In this document: piece after piece, positions 53,087-62,656 of the stretch | How the letters are laid out: every line of letters starts with the position of its first letter | Position numbering within the stretch: the first letter of the stretch is position 1 | Assembly (NCBI GenBank): GCA_965603205.1 | Contig: CBFDCC010000008.1 | Location: 62,001 to 126,000, forward strand | Origin: Temperatibacter sp965603205 | GTDB lineage: Bacteria; Pseudomonadota; Alphaproteobacteria; Sphingomonadales; Kordiimonadaceae | Direction: 5' to 3' | Length of the DNA stretch: 64,000 nt | Position numbers and translations under genes: made by a program | Notes under the pieces: generated by a model | Seen by the model: the letters and a program-made list of their open reading frames with translations, nothing else | What the model was told of the DNA's origin: nothing | Databases searched by the model: none

Positions 53087-54346
53087 CTAGCCTTCTGGCG
53101 CTGGCTCCACATTTTCTGAATTAGGCATCATCGCCTCTTTCCACTGCATTGACATCAATACACGGTGATATCCTGAAGGGTGATCATGAAAAATTCTCTC
53201 TTCCCAGGTTCCTGGGTTAATTTTTCTATAAGTAGAAAGTTTCAGAGAAATTGTAGCAAAACCATCAGGCTCACGCGCCACATTCAGACCAAAAATATCA
53301 GCCTCTGCCTCATTAGAGCGGATCACTGAATTCATAAATGGTGTAGCCAATAACAAATACACTCCAAGTATTGACATAAGTAACGGCAAACCAGCTATAT
53401 CCTTAATACCAGTTATACCCCAACTACTCCCGATGCCGCTTGTAACCCACCCAAAGGTGCCATGAATAAAGGCAAAGCCTATTCCAAATATTAAGGTGAA
53501 ATATACGAGCATTTCTTGACCGTGCCCAAGCGCGTAATGGCCAATTTCATGAGCCATAACCGCTGCAACCTCAGCCTCGCTGTTATTATTAATTAAATTA
53601 TCATTGAGACTGATCTGGGCCGTGGCCCCTAACCCTTGGACATTAGCACTAATGCGGGTTGTTTGTTTCGATTGATCTACCACAAACACATCATCCACTG
53701 GCACCCCATTAGCAGTAGCCATGGCGAGAATACGGTCCTTAAGTGGGCCATCATGCATTGGAGTATACTCATTAAAAAGCGGTGAAATCACAACGGGCGA
53801 TACAAGCATAACAAAAGCTAAAAACGCCCCCATAAGCCCCGTCCCCCAAAGCCACCAACGATCAGGGCTGCGGCGGATAATCGAATAGAGCATGGTTATT
53901 AAAATGGTAAAACCAATAACGCCCACTATAAGTCCCGTCATTTGATCACTCATATAGCTAGAAATTGTATGGTTTGAAAGATCATATTGATGCTCGCGCA
54001 TATAATCTGTGTAAAAAATCCACGGGAAAATCAATATTGTAGATAGAACCATATATATAGGTGTAAACATCACCGTTTGCAGCCAATTGCGTTTCGTTTT
54101 TGCCGCCACCCAGTTTCTAATATTTTGTACAATGCCATAGCGCATAAGAACCCATAAGAGTATGAGATCAATGAGTGTTCCCCATAGAGCTAGCCAATAT
54201 TTTCCTTCATGATAGGCATTGGATTTGGCTATTGCCGCATCACCTAATGTGGCAACATACGCCTCAGTTAACAAAACAGGGTCCGCGGCAGTCACAGAAA
54301 AAGTTACCAATACAGCTGCTAGAAAGGCTATCCATATTTTTTGCAT
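53087..54346 (-). CDS. M48-family (Ste24-like) membrane metalloprotease
   Basis: 419 residues. A signal-like N-terminal helix and a CAAX-protease N-terminal domain of four or five membrane helices precede the M48 domain, with the zinc motif VMAHEIGHYALGH near residue 270 and the third ligand Glu in RSNEAEADIFGLN near 350. Two further helices flank the active site. Eukaryotic Ste24 trims prenylated proteins; bacterial homologues act in membrane-protein quality control. It lies 50 bp downstream of the arginine-deiminase-like gene on the same strand. Confidence 0.92.
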   Translation of the reverse strand: MQKIWIAFLAAVLVTFSVTAADPVLLTEAYVATLGDAAIAKSNAYHEGKYWLALWGTLIDLILLWVLMRYGIVQNIRNWVAAKTKRNWLQTVMFTPIYMVLSTILIFPWIFYTDYMREHQYDLSNHTISSYMSDQMTGLIVGVIGFTILITMLYSIIRRSPDRWWLWGTGLMGAFLAFVMLVSPVVISPLFNEYTPMHDGPLKDRILAMATANGVPVDDVFVVDQSKQTTRISANVQGLGATAQISLNDNLINNNSEAEVAAVMAHEIGHYALGHGQEMLVYFTLIFGIGFAFIHGTFGWVTSGIGSSWGITGIKDIAGLPLLMSILGVYLLLATPFMNSVIRSNEAEADIFGLNVAREPDGFATISLKLSTYRKINPGTWEERIFHDHPSGYHRVLMSMQWKEAMMPNSENVEPAPEG

Positions 54347-54396
54347 CTTGTTCTTCCTTTTAAGATAATTTCAAAACTCCGAACAATTTAACATAC

Positions 54397-55263
54397 TTAA
54401 CTACGCAAAAGCGGTCGCGTCAGGCACGTTGGCCCACCTTCGCCCTTGCGGCTAATTTCCATGCCTTTATATGTAGTGACCTTGCATCCCGCAGCCTCTA
54501 GACCCGCTTTTACACCGGGTAAATTCTCAAGCATTAAGGCATCGCGCGGCCCCATAGCCAGCACATTGCATCCCATGGGCAGAAATTCTTCCTCGGGCAC
54601 TTCAACAAACTTGATACCTTTACCCGTGAGCCAGTTAACAAATGCGTCGGGCATCATCGGGCGGTAAACAACCGCTAAATCCTTATCAATAGGTGAGATG
54701 ATAGACATCAGATGCAGCACATCATCAGGGTGACCAAGGTTCGGTAGTGGCACCACATGCAAATCTACATCATGGCCGAGAATATTATGCAGTTGATCAA
54801 TACCCGCCTGATTGGTGCGTGGTCCCAGTCCCACAGCGGCTGTTTTCTCGTCAATCCAAATGAAATCACCGCCTTCTAATGTACCGGGCGCTTTAATCAC
54901 TCCCGCGATCTCATATCCCATCGCAGTATATGTTTCAGTATTAATGACGGCCTCTGGTGTGCGCGACGTGCGCCCCATATTACATAGGATTAATCCTTTA
55001 GGGCTGACCAGCACATTATCGCGGGTATAGATGCTATCTAGTGTCAGCACGTCATCGCCATCAAGCTCTATAACATCAGCGCCAACAGATTCTAAAATAG
55101 CCCTAAAATTATCATGCTCAGCGATAGAGCCAGCCATATCTGGGCGCTCGTGAAACCGCAGCTTTTCCCACTCTGCGTCAAGACGCTCATCGCCAGAAAA
55201 GGCATCTTCTGCACGGCGTACAGCCACCTGTTTTAAATAGTCATATTCATTATAAGCAATCAT
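54397..55263 (-). CDS. Arginine deiminase / dimethylarginine dimethylaminohydrolase-like enzyme
   Basis: 288 residues of the guanidino-modifying pentein fold. Visible features are IYTRDNVLVSPKGLIL, GTLEGGDFIWID (substrate Glu/Asp), GLGPRTNQAGI (RTN loop), the His in NLGHPDDVLHLMS and the nucleophilic Cys280 in GGPTCLTRPLLR at the C-terminus. The size agrees with DDAH-like hydrolases rather than the 400-residue ArcA. It hydrolyses a guanidino group, giving citrulline from arginine or methylarginines. The upstream permease gene ends 4 bp before this start, so import and breakdown of a guanidino compound are probably coupled. Confidence 0.85.
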   Translation of the reverse strand: MIAYNEYDYLKQVAVRRAEDAFSGDERLDAEWEKLRFHERPDMAGSIAEHDNFRAILESVGADVIELDGDDVLTLDSIYTRDNVLVSPKGLILCNMGRTSRTPEAVINTETYTAMGYEIAGVIKAPGTLEGGDFIWIDEKTAAVGLGPRTNQAGIDQLHNILGHDVDLHVVPLPNLGHPDDVLHLMSIISPIDKDLAVVYRPMMPDAFVNWLTGKGIKFVEVPEEEFLPMGCNVLAMGPRDALMLENLPGVKAGLEAAGCKVTTYKGMEISRKGEGGPTCLTRPLLRS

Positions 55264-55267
55264 TTTT

Positions 55268-56557
55268 TTACTCTTCTCTTACTAAGGCATAAAGTGGCAT
55301 TCCGATTAAGATAAGGAAGAAGCTATAGAAGACAACCTCTTGACCCGCACCCCAAATCGCAAACAATGTATAGGCAAATGTACAGATTGATAATATCAAG
55401 GTGCGTGTAAAGGCAGGGCCTCTATCTTCATCTTTAAGGAAATAAAATTCTGCCACATTTGAAAATGTATAAGCAATCAATGTGGATAGCGTTGATAATA
55501 ATATCATAAAGGTAAAGGCACCAACCAACCCTTTGGTGAAGTTCATCATGAGTAATATACTACTAACACCACCACAGAGCATAAAGGATGCCACAGGTGC
55601 ACCCGCTTTGTTCAGTTTTGCAAATCTAGCAGGGAATAAATTATCCCTAGCAGCTACAAATGGCATTTGCCCCGCCGTGAAGCAATTTGCATTCAGAGAA
55701 CCGAGCGTTGAAATCATCGCGCCAATGGCAATGATGGCACCGCCAATAGGACCAAGCAACCGCTCAGCGGCTAAGGTAAAGGGTGCTTCTGATCCCATCA
55801 ATTCACTAGCTGGCACCGTATAAGAAATAGCTAAACTAACCAGCAGATAGACAACAAGAATTGTCAGCACAGATGCAATCATGATACGCGGTATGTTTTT
55901 TTCTGGATCGACCATATTTCCCGAAGGCACAGTAGCCGTCTCAATACCAAGGAACGACCATTGCACTAACATTGTCACCGTGGCGAGCAAGGCTATTGGA
56001 TGCAAATCAGTTGGATTATACGCAGGTAAATTTTGCGGGTCTGCATTGGCTAAGCCAAATACCGCTATCAGCAACAGGGGTAATATTTTCAACACTGTTG
56101 TAACGAGCAAGAAACTACCACTGCCTTCAATGCTGCGGATATTCAACAACACGATGCTCCATACAAGCACCAATGTTAGAATGAGATTTGTAATATTATC
56201 GCCAGCAAGTGACGGGAAGAAATAACCAAGATAACCAACAAATGCGACCGATATACCTGCCACTGCTGCGACACAACTGATCCAATAGGTCCAAGCTACC
56301 AAAAAGCCTGCAAATTTACCAAGGCCCGCATGAGCGTAAGCATAAGGGCCACCTGATTTAGTCACACGTTTTGACATGCGTGATAGTAACAGTGCAATGA
56401 GGATGGCACCACCACCAGCTGTAAGCCACCCCGCTTGACCGAGCATACCGTAAGGCGCAAGCAGTGTTGGCATCATAAAAATACCAGATCCAATCGCACA
56501 GCCAACGGCTAGCGCCCATCCGCGCCAAAACCCAAACGCCTTATGACTATCTTCCAT
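55268..56557 (-). CDS. APC-family amino acid permease
   Basis: 429 residues with twelve hydrophobic segments. The TM1 motif GCAIGSGIFMMPTLLAPYG and TM6 region QWSFLGIETATVPSGNMVDPEK are those of amino acid/polyamine antiporters of the AdiC/PotE group, including the conserved GSGIF substrate site. The next gene, an arginine-deiminase-like enzyme, follows after 4 bp on the same strand, so arginine or a methylated arginine is a reasonable substrate, by inference. Confidence 0.88.
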   Translation of the reverse strand: MEDSHKAFGFWRGWALAVGCAIGSGIFMMPTLLAPYGMLGQAGWLTAGGGAILIALLLSRMSKRVTKSGGPYAYAHAGLGKFAGFLVAWTYWISCVAAVAGISVAFVGYLGYFFPSLAGDNITNLILTLVLVWSIVLLNIRSIEGSGSFLLVTTVLKILPLLLIAVFGLANADPQNLPAYNPTDLHPIALLATVTMLVQWSFLGIETATVPSGNMVDPEKNIPRIMIASVLTILVVYLLVSLAISYTVPASELMGSEAPFTLAAERLLGPIGGAIIAIGAMISTLGSLNANCFTAGQMPFVAARDNLFPARFAKLNKAGAPVASFMLCGGVSSILLMMNFTKGLVGAFTFMILLSTLSTLIAYTFSNVAEFYFLKDEDRGPAFTRTLILSICTFAYTLFAIWGAGQEVVFYSFFLILIGMPLYALVREE

Positions 56558-56621
56558 GTGCTCACTCTCCCTATTTGTCTTTAAGGTAACAGTGGAGGGG
56601 ATGATTGCAAGGGTTTAAATA

Positions 56622-57890
56622 TTAAAGACCGCCCATCTTGCCTATCGGTGCGTCAATGCTACTTGGTGGCTCGGTGAACCATTTGGGGCCACTATCCGTC
56701 ATATAGATACAGTCTTCTAATCGCACGCCAAATTCACCCATAATATAAATACCAGGTTCATTTGAAAAACACATGCCAGATGCGAGTTTTTCCGTTTCGC
56801 CGTGGACAAAATTAACACTCTCATGACCGTCCATACCGATGCCGTGCCCTGTGCGGTGCGGCAGACCGGGCGTAGCATACCCCGGACCAAAACCTTTGGC
56901 TTCGTACAGTTTGCGCACCGCGTCATCGACCTTACCTGCCGCTGTGCCAATCGTTGCTGTTTCCATAGCAATCTGTTGACCAGCGCGCACAAGGTTCCAT
57001 ACCTCACGTTGACGCGTCGTTGCTTCGCCGTAAACAAAAGTACGGCTGATATCACTTTGGTAGCCATGCACACTACAGCCACAATCCATCAGCACGACAG
57101 AACCATTACGCACTTCCTGCGGTTGCTCTGATCCATGCGGGAAAGCACTCGCCTCATTCAGCAAGGCCATATTCCATATTCCAGACCCACCCAGTGCCTT
57201 TTGAGCCGCGCTCATTTTGGCATTCACATCATCTGGTGTCATGCCAACTTCTAATGTATCCCAAACATGGCGGTAAGCTGTAAGCGTCACTTCATTGGCT
57301 TTACGCATCAGCTCAATCTCGTGGGCAGATTTATACATGCGGCAACCACGCGTGATGGGCTCAGCGCTGACAATCTCATGGGTATGGGCGTCGCGTTTTA
57401 GGCCGTCGACAATGAAATATCTAACCGTATTTTCCAGCCCGATTTTACCACCTGCGATACCACGATCGTTTAAGATAGCATTCACATGAGCAAAAGGACT
57501 TTCATGCTCGTGCCACGGCCTAACATCATCCCCAAACGTCATGCTTTCACGCACACTCGGTTCCTCAAAAAACGGTGTGACTATGGCAATATCACCCTTT
57601 GCTGGGATGACAACGGCCGTCATTCGCTCAGACCGCCACCATCTTATACCTGTGAAATAAAGCATGGCTGAACCAGGCTCTAATAAAATCGCATCAATGC
57701 CCTTTTGGGCCATTAGCTCTTGCGCCTTTGCCACGCGGGCTAAACGCTCATCACGGCTGATTGGTTTCATATCGCCTGTGATATCGCTCAGTACTGTCTT
57801 GTCACTTGATGCCTTAACATTAGAGGCAACAGCGCTGCCCACAAGAGCAGCGCCTCCAAGCTTTAAAAAATCACGTTTACTAAATGTCAT
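56622..57890 (-). CDS. Exported M24-family aminopeptidase (Xaa-Pro type)
   Basis: 422 residues. The N-terminus FSKRDFLKLGGAALVGSAVAS has a Tat-like signal with KR in place of RR. Creatinase N-terminal domain (about 45-190) is followed by the pita-bread M24 domain with the five metal ligands: two Asp in VLMDCGCSVHGYQSDISRT, His in PHRTGHGIGMDGHE, Glu in FSNEPGIYIMGEFG and Glu in VRLED. It removes N-terminal residues preceding proline, or dipeptides Xaa-Pro. It starts 13 bp after the Asp-box gene stop, so the two exported proteins are co-expressed. Confidence 0.9.
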   Translation of the reverse strand: MTFSKRDFLKLGGAALVGSAVASNVKASSDKTVLSDITGDMKPISRDERLARVAKAQELMAQKGIDAILLEPGSAMLYFTGIRWWRSERMTAVVIPAKGDIAIVTPFFEEPSVRESMTFGDDVRPWHEHESPFAHVNAILNDRGIAGGKIGLENTVRYFIVDGLKRDAHTHEIVSAEPITRGCRMYKSAHEIELMRKANEVTLTAYRHVWDTLEVGMTPDDVNAKMSAAQKALGGSGIWNMALLNEASAFPHGSEQPQEVRNGSVVLMDCGCSVHGYQSDISRTFVYGEATTRQREVWNLVRAGQQIAMETATIGTAAGKVDDAVRKLYEAKGFGPGYATPGLPHRTGHGIGMDGHESVNFVHGETEKLASGMCFSNEPGIYIMGEFGVRLEDCIYMTDSGPKWFTEPPSSIDAPIGKMGGL

Positions 57891-57903
57891 TAGATATGCC
57901 TCT

Positions 57904-60900
57904 TTATTTTGTACTCGGTGCGCCAGCAGCCGTTAATGCAGCATTTAAACTCGTAAAATCATCTGACAGAAACTGATCAAGATCAGCTTTAAAACCAGTA
58001 AAATCCTTAGACGCTATGGCGATGTTATTCACCATTGTACCCGTTGGCATTTGCGTTGTTGACCAATGTGAGTAGGAAACATAAAACACACGACCCGCGA
58101 TCGACGATACAGACTCTGTGTTACGCGCGCCGCGATCACTATCTCCCCATAAGGCAATAGTCATAGCGTCTAACCTACGCTTAGCTTTATCCATAGCAGT
58201 GTAGATATCCTTGCCAGCATTTGGTGTTTTTATTAATCCAGCCTGTAGGTGACGTAACTTATCTTTGGCCTTGCTGATGCGCTCACCGCTTGCAAAAATA
58301 TCTCGCAGTAAATCACTTGTTTCCTTTTGGAAGGCAGCAACCGCTTGATAGTCAGTGCCGCTATCTGAATTCACAGGTTTTACAGTGAATGTCTGGGCTG
58401 CGGCGAGTGATGTGACATCGCCACCCTTTACCAGCATTAGCTCAGCTGAATAGACGCCCGGTGCAGCTAGTGGCCCCTGCGGCGCACCTGCCCATGGCGG
58501 TACAAATGTTGGCTTAACCAGATTAATCGGATGCGGTGCAGGACGACGCAAATTCCAACTAACGCGGTGCAAACCAGCCTTTGATTTCCCAGCGACCTTA
58601 TTCACCACATCGCCATTTGCGTCTTTGATCACCAACATCACTGACGGTGCCGTTTCAATGCGTTCTTCGCGCAAAGCTTCATAGCCCGGGAATGAAATAT
58701 CCTTTCCAGCTTTACGTAGTTTCTTTTCGCCTTTGCGACGACTTGCCTTTTTACTGTCGAAATCATCACTTAGGAAATAAGTGAAAGTCGCACCAAAATC
58801 AGGGTTCTTGCCGTTATAACGCTGGCTGCCTTTTGTTGGCTCACCCTTGGCCTGACCCGGCTGATTAGGTATATACCACCATGCATCACGCACAGGCATT
58901 AACGTTGCGTTAGCGTCAAGCACCCCCGATGCTATTTCACGCAAAGCGCTATAATCATCCATAATATAGAAACCACGACCGAATGTAGCACCTACAAGAT
59001 CACTATCACGGCGCTGAATTTTTACGTCGCGGAAAGGAATAGTCGGCGCGCCAGCCATTTTATGCCAGTTTTTACCGCGGTTAATGGTGAAATACATACC
59101 GTTTTCAGCGCCAAGAAATAACAGATCTTTATTTTTATGGTCCTGCTCGATAGCCCAAGTGATCACACCCTTTGGCAGATCACCCGAGATTGATTTCCAT
59201 GACTTACCACCATTAGTACTTTCAACCACATAAGGACTAAAATCACCAACCTTATGGTTCGTCGCAGCCGCAAAAACTGTCGACCCATCATAAAGTGATG
59301 CTTCAATGTCTTGGAAGAAGGCTGTTGATGGCACGCCTGCGATCTTTGTCGTCAGTGTCCAATTTTTACCGCCGTCTTTTGTAGATTGAATACGACCATC
59401 ATCAGTACCCGCATATATAACGCCCTCAGTCACTGGCGATTCAGATAATGTCGTTGTAGTGTTATAAAGCGACATAGCCGCAGTATCGTATAATGCGTCG
59501 ATAGACCATACGCGATTATCCGTCATTTTAAGCGCGTAACGATTTTGGTTTTTCGTCAAATCTGCGCTAATTGCTGTCCAGTTATTACCACGGTCATCAC
59601 TTTGCCATACGCGCTGAGAGCCATAATAAATACGGTCAGGTTTATGCGGACTGTTGAGCAGTGGCGAATCCCAGTTCCAACGTTCAGCCGCCTCACCCGG
59701 CGCTGCCTCTGGCGCTAGATAAATACCTTCCTCTGACTTTTTATCAACGCGCACCAAGCTACCGCCCTGCCACATCATATACATCGTATCATTATCGGTT
59801 GGATGGAAACCAACGCCGTAGCCATCAGCGCCTAGTGGTACATACCAATCCACATCACGCACACCGTCTGTATTCATCGTGCGACTAGGCCCGTGAAGCG
59901 TGCCTAAATCCTGCGCGCCGCCCAATATGTTATAAAATGGTGTCGCGTTATCCATAGCTACCTTATAAAATTGTGATAAGGGCATATTACCAAAATGGCG
60001 GTAAGTTACGCCTTGGTCGAATGTTTCATACAGACCAGCGTCTGATCCCACTAGATAGTGATTGCCATTATCTGGGTCGATCCACATGGCGTGATTATCG
60101 CTGTGCTTTTCACGGCCAGTGCCAACGATCTTCATGGTTTTACCTGCATCACGACTGCGGCGCAGGAACACATCCATTTGATAAACCAGATCAGCGTCCG
60201 TTTGTGACGCTTCTAATTCCTGATAATAGTGCGGGCCAGTACCGCCAGAGGTAAAGCTATTGAGCTTTGTCCAACTTTCGCCCTTGTCATCAGAGCGGTA
60301 AACACCCTTTTCTTTGTCGTCCGCCTCAACCGCAGCGTAAATACGTGATGGATCAGCCGCCGTAACAGCCAGCCCAATTTTACCCATATCACCTTTTGGC
60401 AGACCTGTGGTTTTCTTAACCCATGTCTCACCGCTATCGCTGGATTTATAAATCCCCGAAGAAGGGCCACCCGCCAGCAGCGCCCAAGTTGAACGGCGAC
60501 GTTGATAGGCTGAAGCATAAATGGTCTCATTATCACCAGGTGCAAACTCGATATCAAACACGCCTGTATGCTTGTCAATATCCAGCACATGTTTCCATGA
60601 TTTGCCGCCATCGGTGGTTTTATAAACACCACGATCACCACCCGCAGACCATAGCGGACCTGTGGAGGCTACATACACGGTGTTGCTGTCATCAGGGTGG
60701 AATAGAATTTTTGAAATATGCTGACTATTTGTCAGCCCCATATTGTTCCACGTTTTACCACCGTCTAGGCTTTTATAGATACCATCACCCCAGCCAACGT
60801 GACGACCCGCCACATTCTCGCCAGAGCCAACCCAAATCACATCACTGTTATTAGGGTCAATGGCGACGGTGCCAATGGAATAGGATTTTTCACCCTCAAA

Positions 60901-61161
60901 TATCGGCGTAAAAGTCGTGCCTGCATTTGTGGTCTTCCATACACCACCCGAACCAGCCGCCACATACCATGTATTTTTATCCTTTGGATCAACGGCGATA
61001 TCCGATATGCGACCACCCATCATCGCAGGACCAACAGCGCGAAGCTTTAACCCCGAGGCAGCCTTTGCCACATCATCATTGGTTGCTGCCATCAGTGGCG
61101 CAGTTGCAGCACTGGTTAAAAGTGCTAAAGACAGTGCTAAATTTACGGTGATTTTTTTCAT
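57904..61161 (-). CDS. Exported Asp-box (BNR/sortilin-like) beta-propeller protein
   Basis: 1085 residues with a signal peptide (MKKITVNLALSLALLTSAAT...A). Eleven Asp-box-like motifs are visible in order: TTNAGTTF, SLDGGKTW, TTDGGKSW, SSDSGETW, SDDKGESW, SRDAGKTM, TFDQGVTY, SDDRGNNW, TKDGGKNW, STNGGKSW and TINRGKNW; the propellers close with GRGFYIMDD, exactly as in the paralogue at 1101-4241. A C-terminal 300-residue region has an Ig-like strand pattern and helices. No catalytic glycosidase residues are obvious. Coupling to the exported M24 peptidase suggests a part in peptide or glycopeptide handling, which is inference. Confidence 0.87.
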   Translation of the reverse strand: MKKITVNLALSLALLTSAATAPLMAATNDDVAKAASGLKLRAVGPAMMGGRISDIAVDPKDKNTWYVAAGSGGVWKTTNAGTTFTPIFEGEKSYSIGTVAIDPNNSDVIWVGSGENVAGRHVGWGDGIYKSLDGGKTWNNMGLTNSQHISKILFHPDDSNTVYVASTGPLWSAGGDRGVYKTTDGGKSWKHVLDIDKHTGVFDIEFAPGDNETIYASAYQRRRSTWALLAGGPSSGIYKSSDSGETWVKKTTGLPKGDMGKIGLAVTAADPSRIYAAVEADDKEKGVYRSDDKGESWTKLNSFTSGGTGPHYYQELEASQTDADLVYQMDVFLRRSRDAGKTMKIVGTGREKHSDNHAMWIDPDNGNHYLVGSDAGLYETFDQGVTYRHFGNMPLSQFYKVAMDNATPFYNILGGAQDLGTLHGPSRTMNTDGVRDVDWYVPLGADGYGVGFHPTDNDTMYMMWQGGSLVRVDKKSEEGIYLAPEAAPGEAAERWNWDSPLLNSPHKPDRIYYGSQRVWQSDDRGNNWTAISADLTKNQNRYALKMTDNRVWSIDALYDTAAMSLYNTTTTLSESPVTEGVIYAGTDDGRIQSTKDGGKNWTLTTKIAGVPSTAFFQDIEASLYDGSTVFAAATNHKVGDFSPYVVESTNGGKSWKSISGDLPKGVITWAIEQDHKNKDLLFLGAENGMYFTINRGKNWHKMAGAPTIPFRDVKIQRRDSDLVGATFGRGFYIMDDYSALREIASGVLDANATLMPVRDAWWYIPNQPGQAKGEPTKGSQRYNGKNPDFGATFTYFLSDDFDSKKASRRKGEKKLRKAGKDISFPGYEALREERIETAPSVMLVIKDANGDVVNKVAGKSKAGLHRVSWNLRRPAPHPINLVKPTFVPPWAGAPQGPLAAPGVYSAELMLVKGGDVTSLAAAQTFTVKPVNSDSGTDYQAVAAFQKETSDLLRDIFASGERISKAKDKLRHLQAGLIKTPNAGKDIYTAMDKAKRRLDAMTIALWGDSDRGARNTESVSSIAGRVFYVSYSHWSTTQMPTGTMVNNIAIASKDFTGFKADLDQFLSDDFTSLNAALTAAGAPSTK

Positions 61162-61288
61162 GGTGTTGCCCTATTTCATTCTTGCCCAAAGGAATATATT
61201 TTCTAAGTTGAAAGGAGGCTAACACAGACTATTGCAGAAGGTAAACAACAAGTGTTTATGACTATAGTTTAGACTGATTATTGCAGCC

Positions 61289-61324
61289 AAAAAAAGCCAG
61301 CTTAACCATATGATCAAGCTGGCT
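61289..61324 (-). terminator. Terminator of the OPT/amidohydrolase operon
   Basis: AGCCAGCTT (61295-61303) and AAGCTGGCT (61316-61324) form a perfect 9-bp stem with a 12-nt loop; the minus strand continues into a T run (A tract 61289-61295). It lies 30 bp after the amidohydrolase stop. Confidence 0.88.
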
Positions 61325-61353
61325 CAAATTCTTTAAACGATCAAATTAAGGAT

Positions 61354-62628
61354 CTATTTTTTGTAAATAACACCGTCTTTCATGATGAATGTAACATGCT
61401 CAAGAAGTGTTATATCCTTTAGTGGATCACCGTCTACCGCAATCATATCAGCCATATAACCAGCCGTGATTTGGCCTAGGCTTTTATCTTGCTGTAGCAG
61501 CGCCGCACTATTGATCGTTGAGGCCTGAATAGCCTGCATTGGGGTCATGCCAAATTTTACCATACGTGAAAATTGCTTGCCGTTATCCCCGTGTGGATAA
61601 ATCGCTGCGTCAGAACCAAAGACCATTTTAGCCCCAGCCGCATTGGCACGACGGAAACTATCACGCTGGGCCGCGCCAACCTGTTTTTCCTTATTGATAA
61701 ATTCCATTGGTACACCGTTAGCAATACCAAATTCCAGTGTATATTCGGTATTATAGATATCACATGACAGATACGTGCCATGCTTAACCGCCAAATCAAT
61801 GGCTTCTTTATCCATAAAACTACAATGTTCGATACTATCAACGCCTGCCTTAATAGCTGCTTTAATACCGCTAGTGCCGTGGGCGTGGGCTGCCGCGATT
61901 AGGCCGCGACGATGTGTTTCATCAACGATGGCTTCCATTTCTTCAAATGTATATTGCTGCACGCCGACCTTGGTGCCTTTAGAAAACACACCACCCGTTG
62001 CGCAAAATTTAATCGCATTGGCCCCGTATTTAATATTCTTGCGTACCTGTGCGCGAACGGCCCAAGGGCCATCGGCAACAGCAGCGCCAACCTGCTCCAT
62101 TTCAGGGGCAAAGCTATTGCTATCGCAGTGACCGCCCGTAATACCAAGTGCTGGCCCTGTGGCCCAAATACGTGGTCCAACAATATCGCCGTCATTAATA
62201 CCGTCACGCACACCAATAACCGTGTAACCCTGTGCACCGACATTACGAATTGTGGTAAAACCAGCCATCAATGTCTTTTTAGCATTTTTAACGGCAACAA
62301 CTGTTTTACGCGCAACCGAGCTGCCTGCATCAGTACGGAAACTAGCACCTGCGTCACCATCGATATGCACATGCATATCCATTAGGCCGGGCAGTAAAGT
62401 CTTGCCCTTTAGGTTAACAACAGTTGCTCCATCTGGGGCTTTCATCTTGCCTTGTTTGCCGACTTTTACGATCTTATTATCTGTGACAAGAATGGCCGCA
62501 TTTTTAATTGTCTTACCCTTTGCCACATCAATATAGGAATCAGCGGTAATAAATGTGTCCGCAGCCATTAGAGCAGTTGATGCTGTCGCAGCTAAAAGAG
62601 CTACCCCTATTATTATTTTTAAACTCAT
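61354..62628 (-). CDS. Exported amidohydrolase (imidazolonepropionase/prolidase-like)
   Basis: 424 residues from the ATG at 62628, which has GAGGA seven bases upstream; the frame extends to 62646. A signal peptide (LKIIIGVALLAATASTALMAA) is followed by an amidohydrolase domain: LLPGLMDMHVHIDGDAG (HxH ligands), AIKFCATGGVFSKG (region of the carboxylated Lys), IAAAHAHGTSGIKAAIKAG (His), DSIEHCSFMD (His) and MVFGSDAAIYPHG (Asp). Relatives of this kind include Xaa-Pro/Xaa-Arg dipeptidases. The operon with an OPT transporter suggests dipeptide hydrolysis. The exact substrate is open. Confidence 0.88.
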   Translation of the reverse strand: MSLKIIIGVALLAATASTALMAADTFITADSYIDVAKGKTIKNAAILVTDNKIVKVGKQGKMKAPDGATVVNLKGKTLLPGLMDMHVHIDGDAGASFRTDAGSSVARKTVVAVKNAKKTLMAGFTTIRNVGAQGYTVIGVRDGINDGDIVGPRIWATGPALGITGGHCDSNSFAPEMEQVGAAVADGPWAVRAQVRKNIKYGANAIKFCATGGVFSKGTKVGVQQYTFEEMEAIVDETHRRGLIAAAHAHGTSGIKAAIKAGVDSIEHCSFMDKEAIDLAVKHGTYLSCDIYNTEYTLEFGIANGVPMEFINKEKQVGAAQRDSFRRANAAGAKMVFGSDAAIYPHGDNGKQFSRMVKFGMTPMQAIQASTINSAALLQQDKSLGQITAGYMADMIAVDGDPLKDITLLEHVTFIMKDGVIYKK

Positions 62629-62656
62629 TATACTATCCTCTTTCAATCGTTACGCA

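Noticed and set aside
60213..60854. Overlapping long frames on both strands inside the second Asp-box gene
   Set aside because: Repeated Asp-box codons keep alternative frames open; none has family motifs or ribosome-binding sites.
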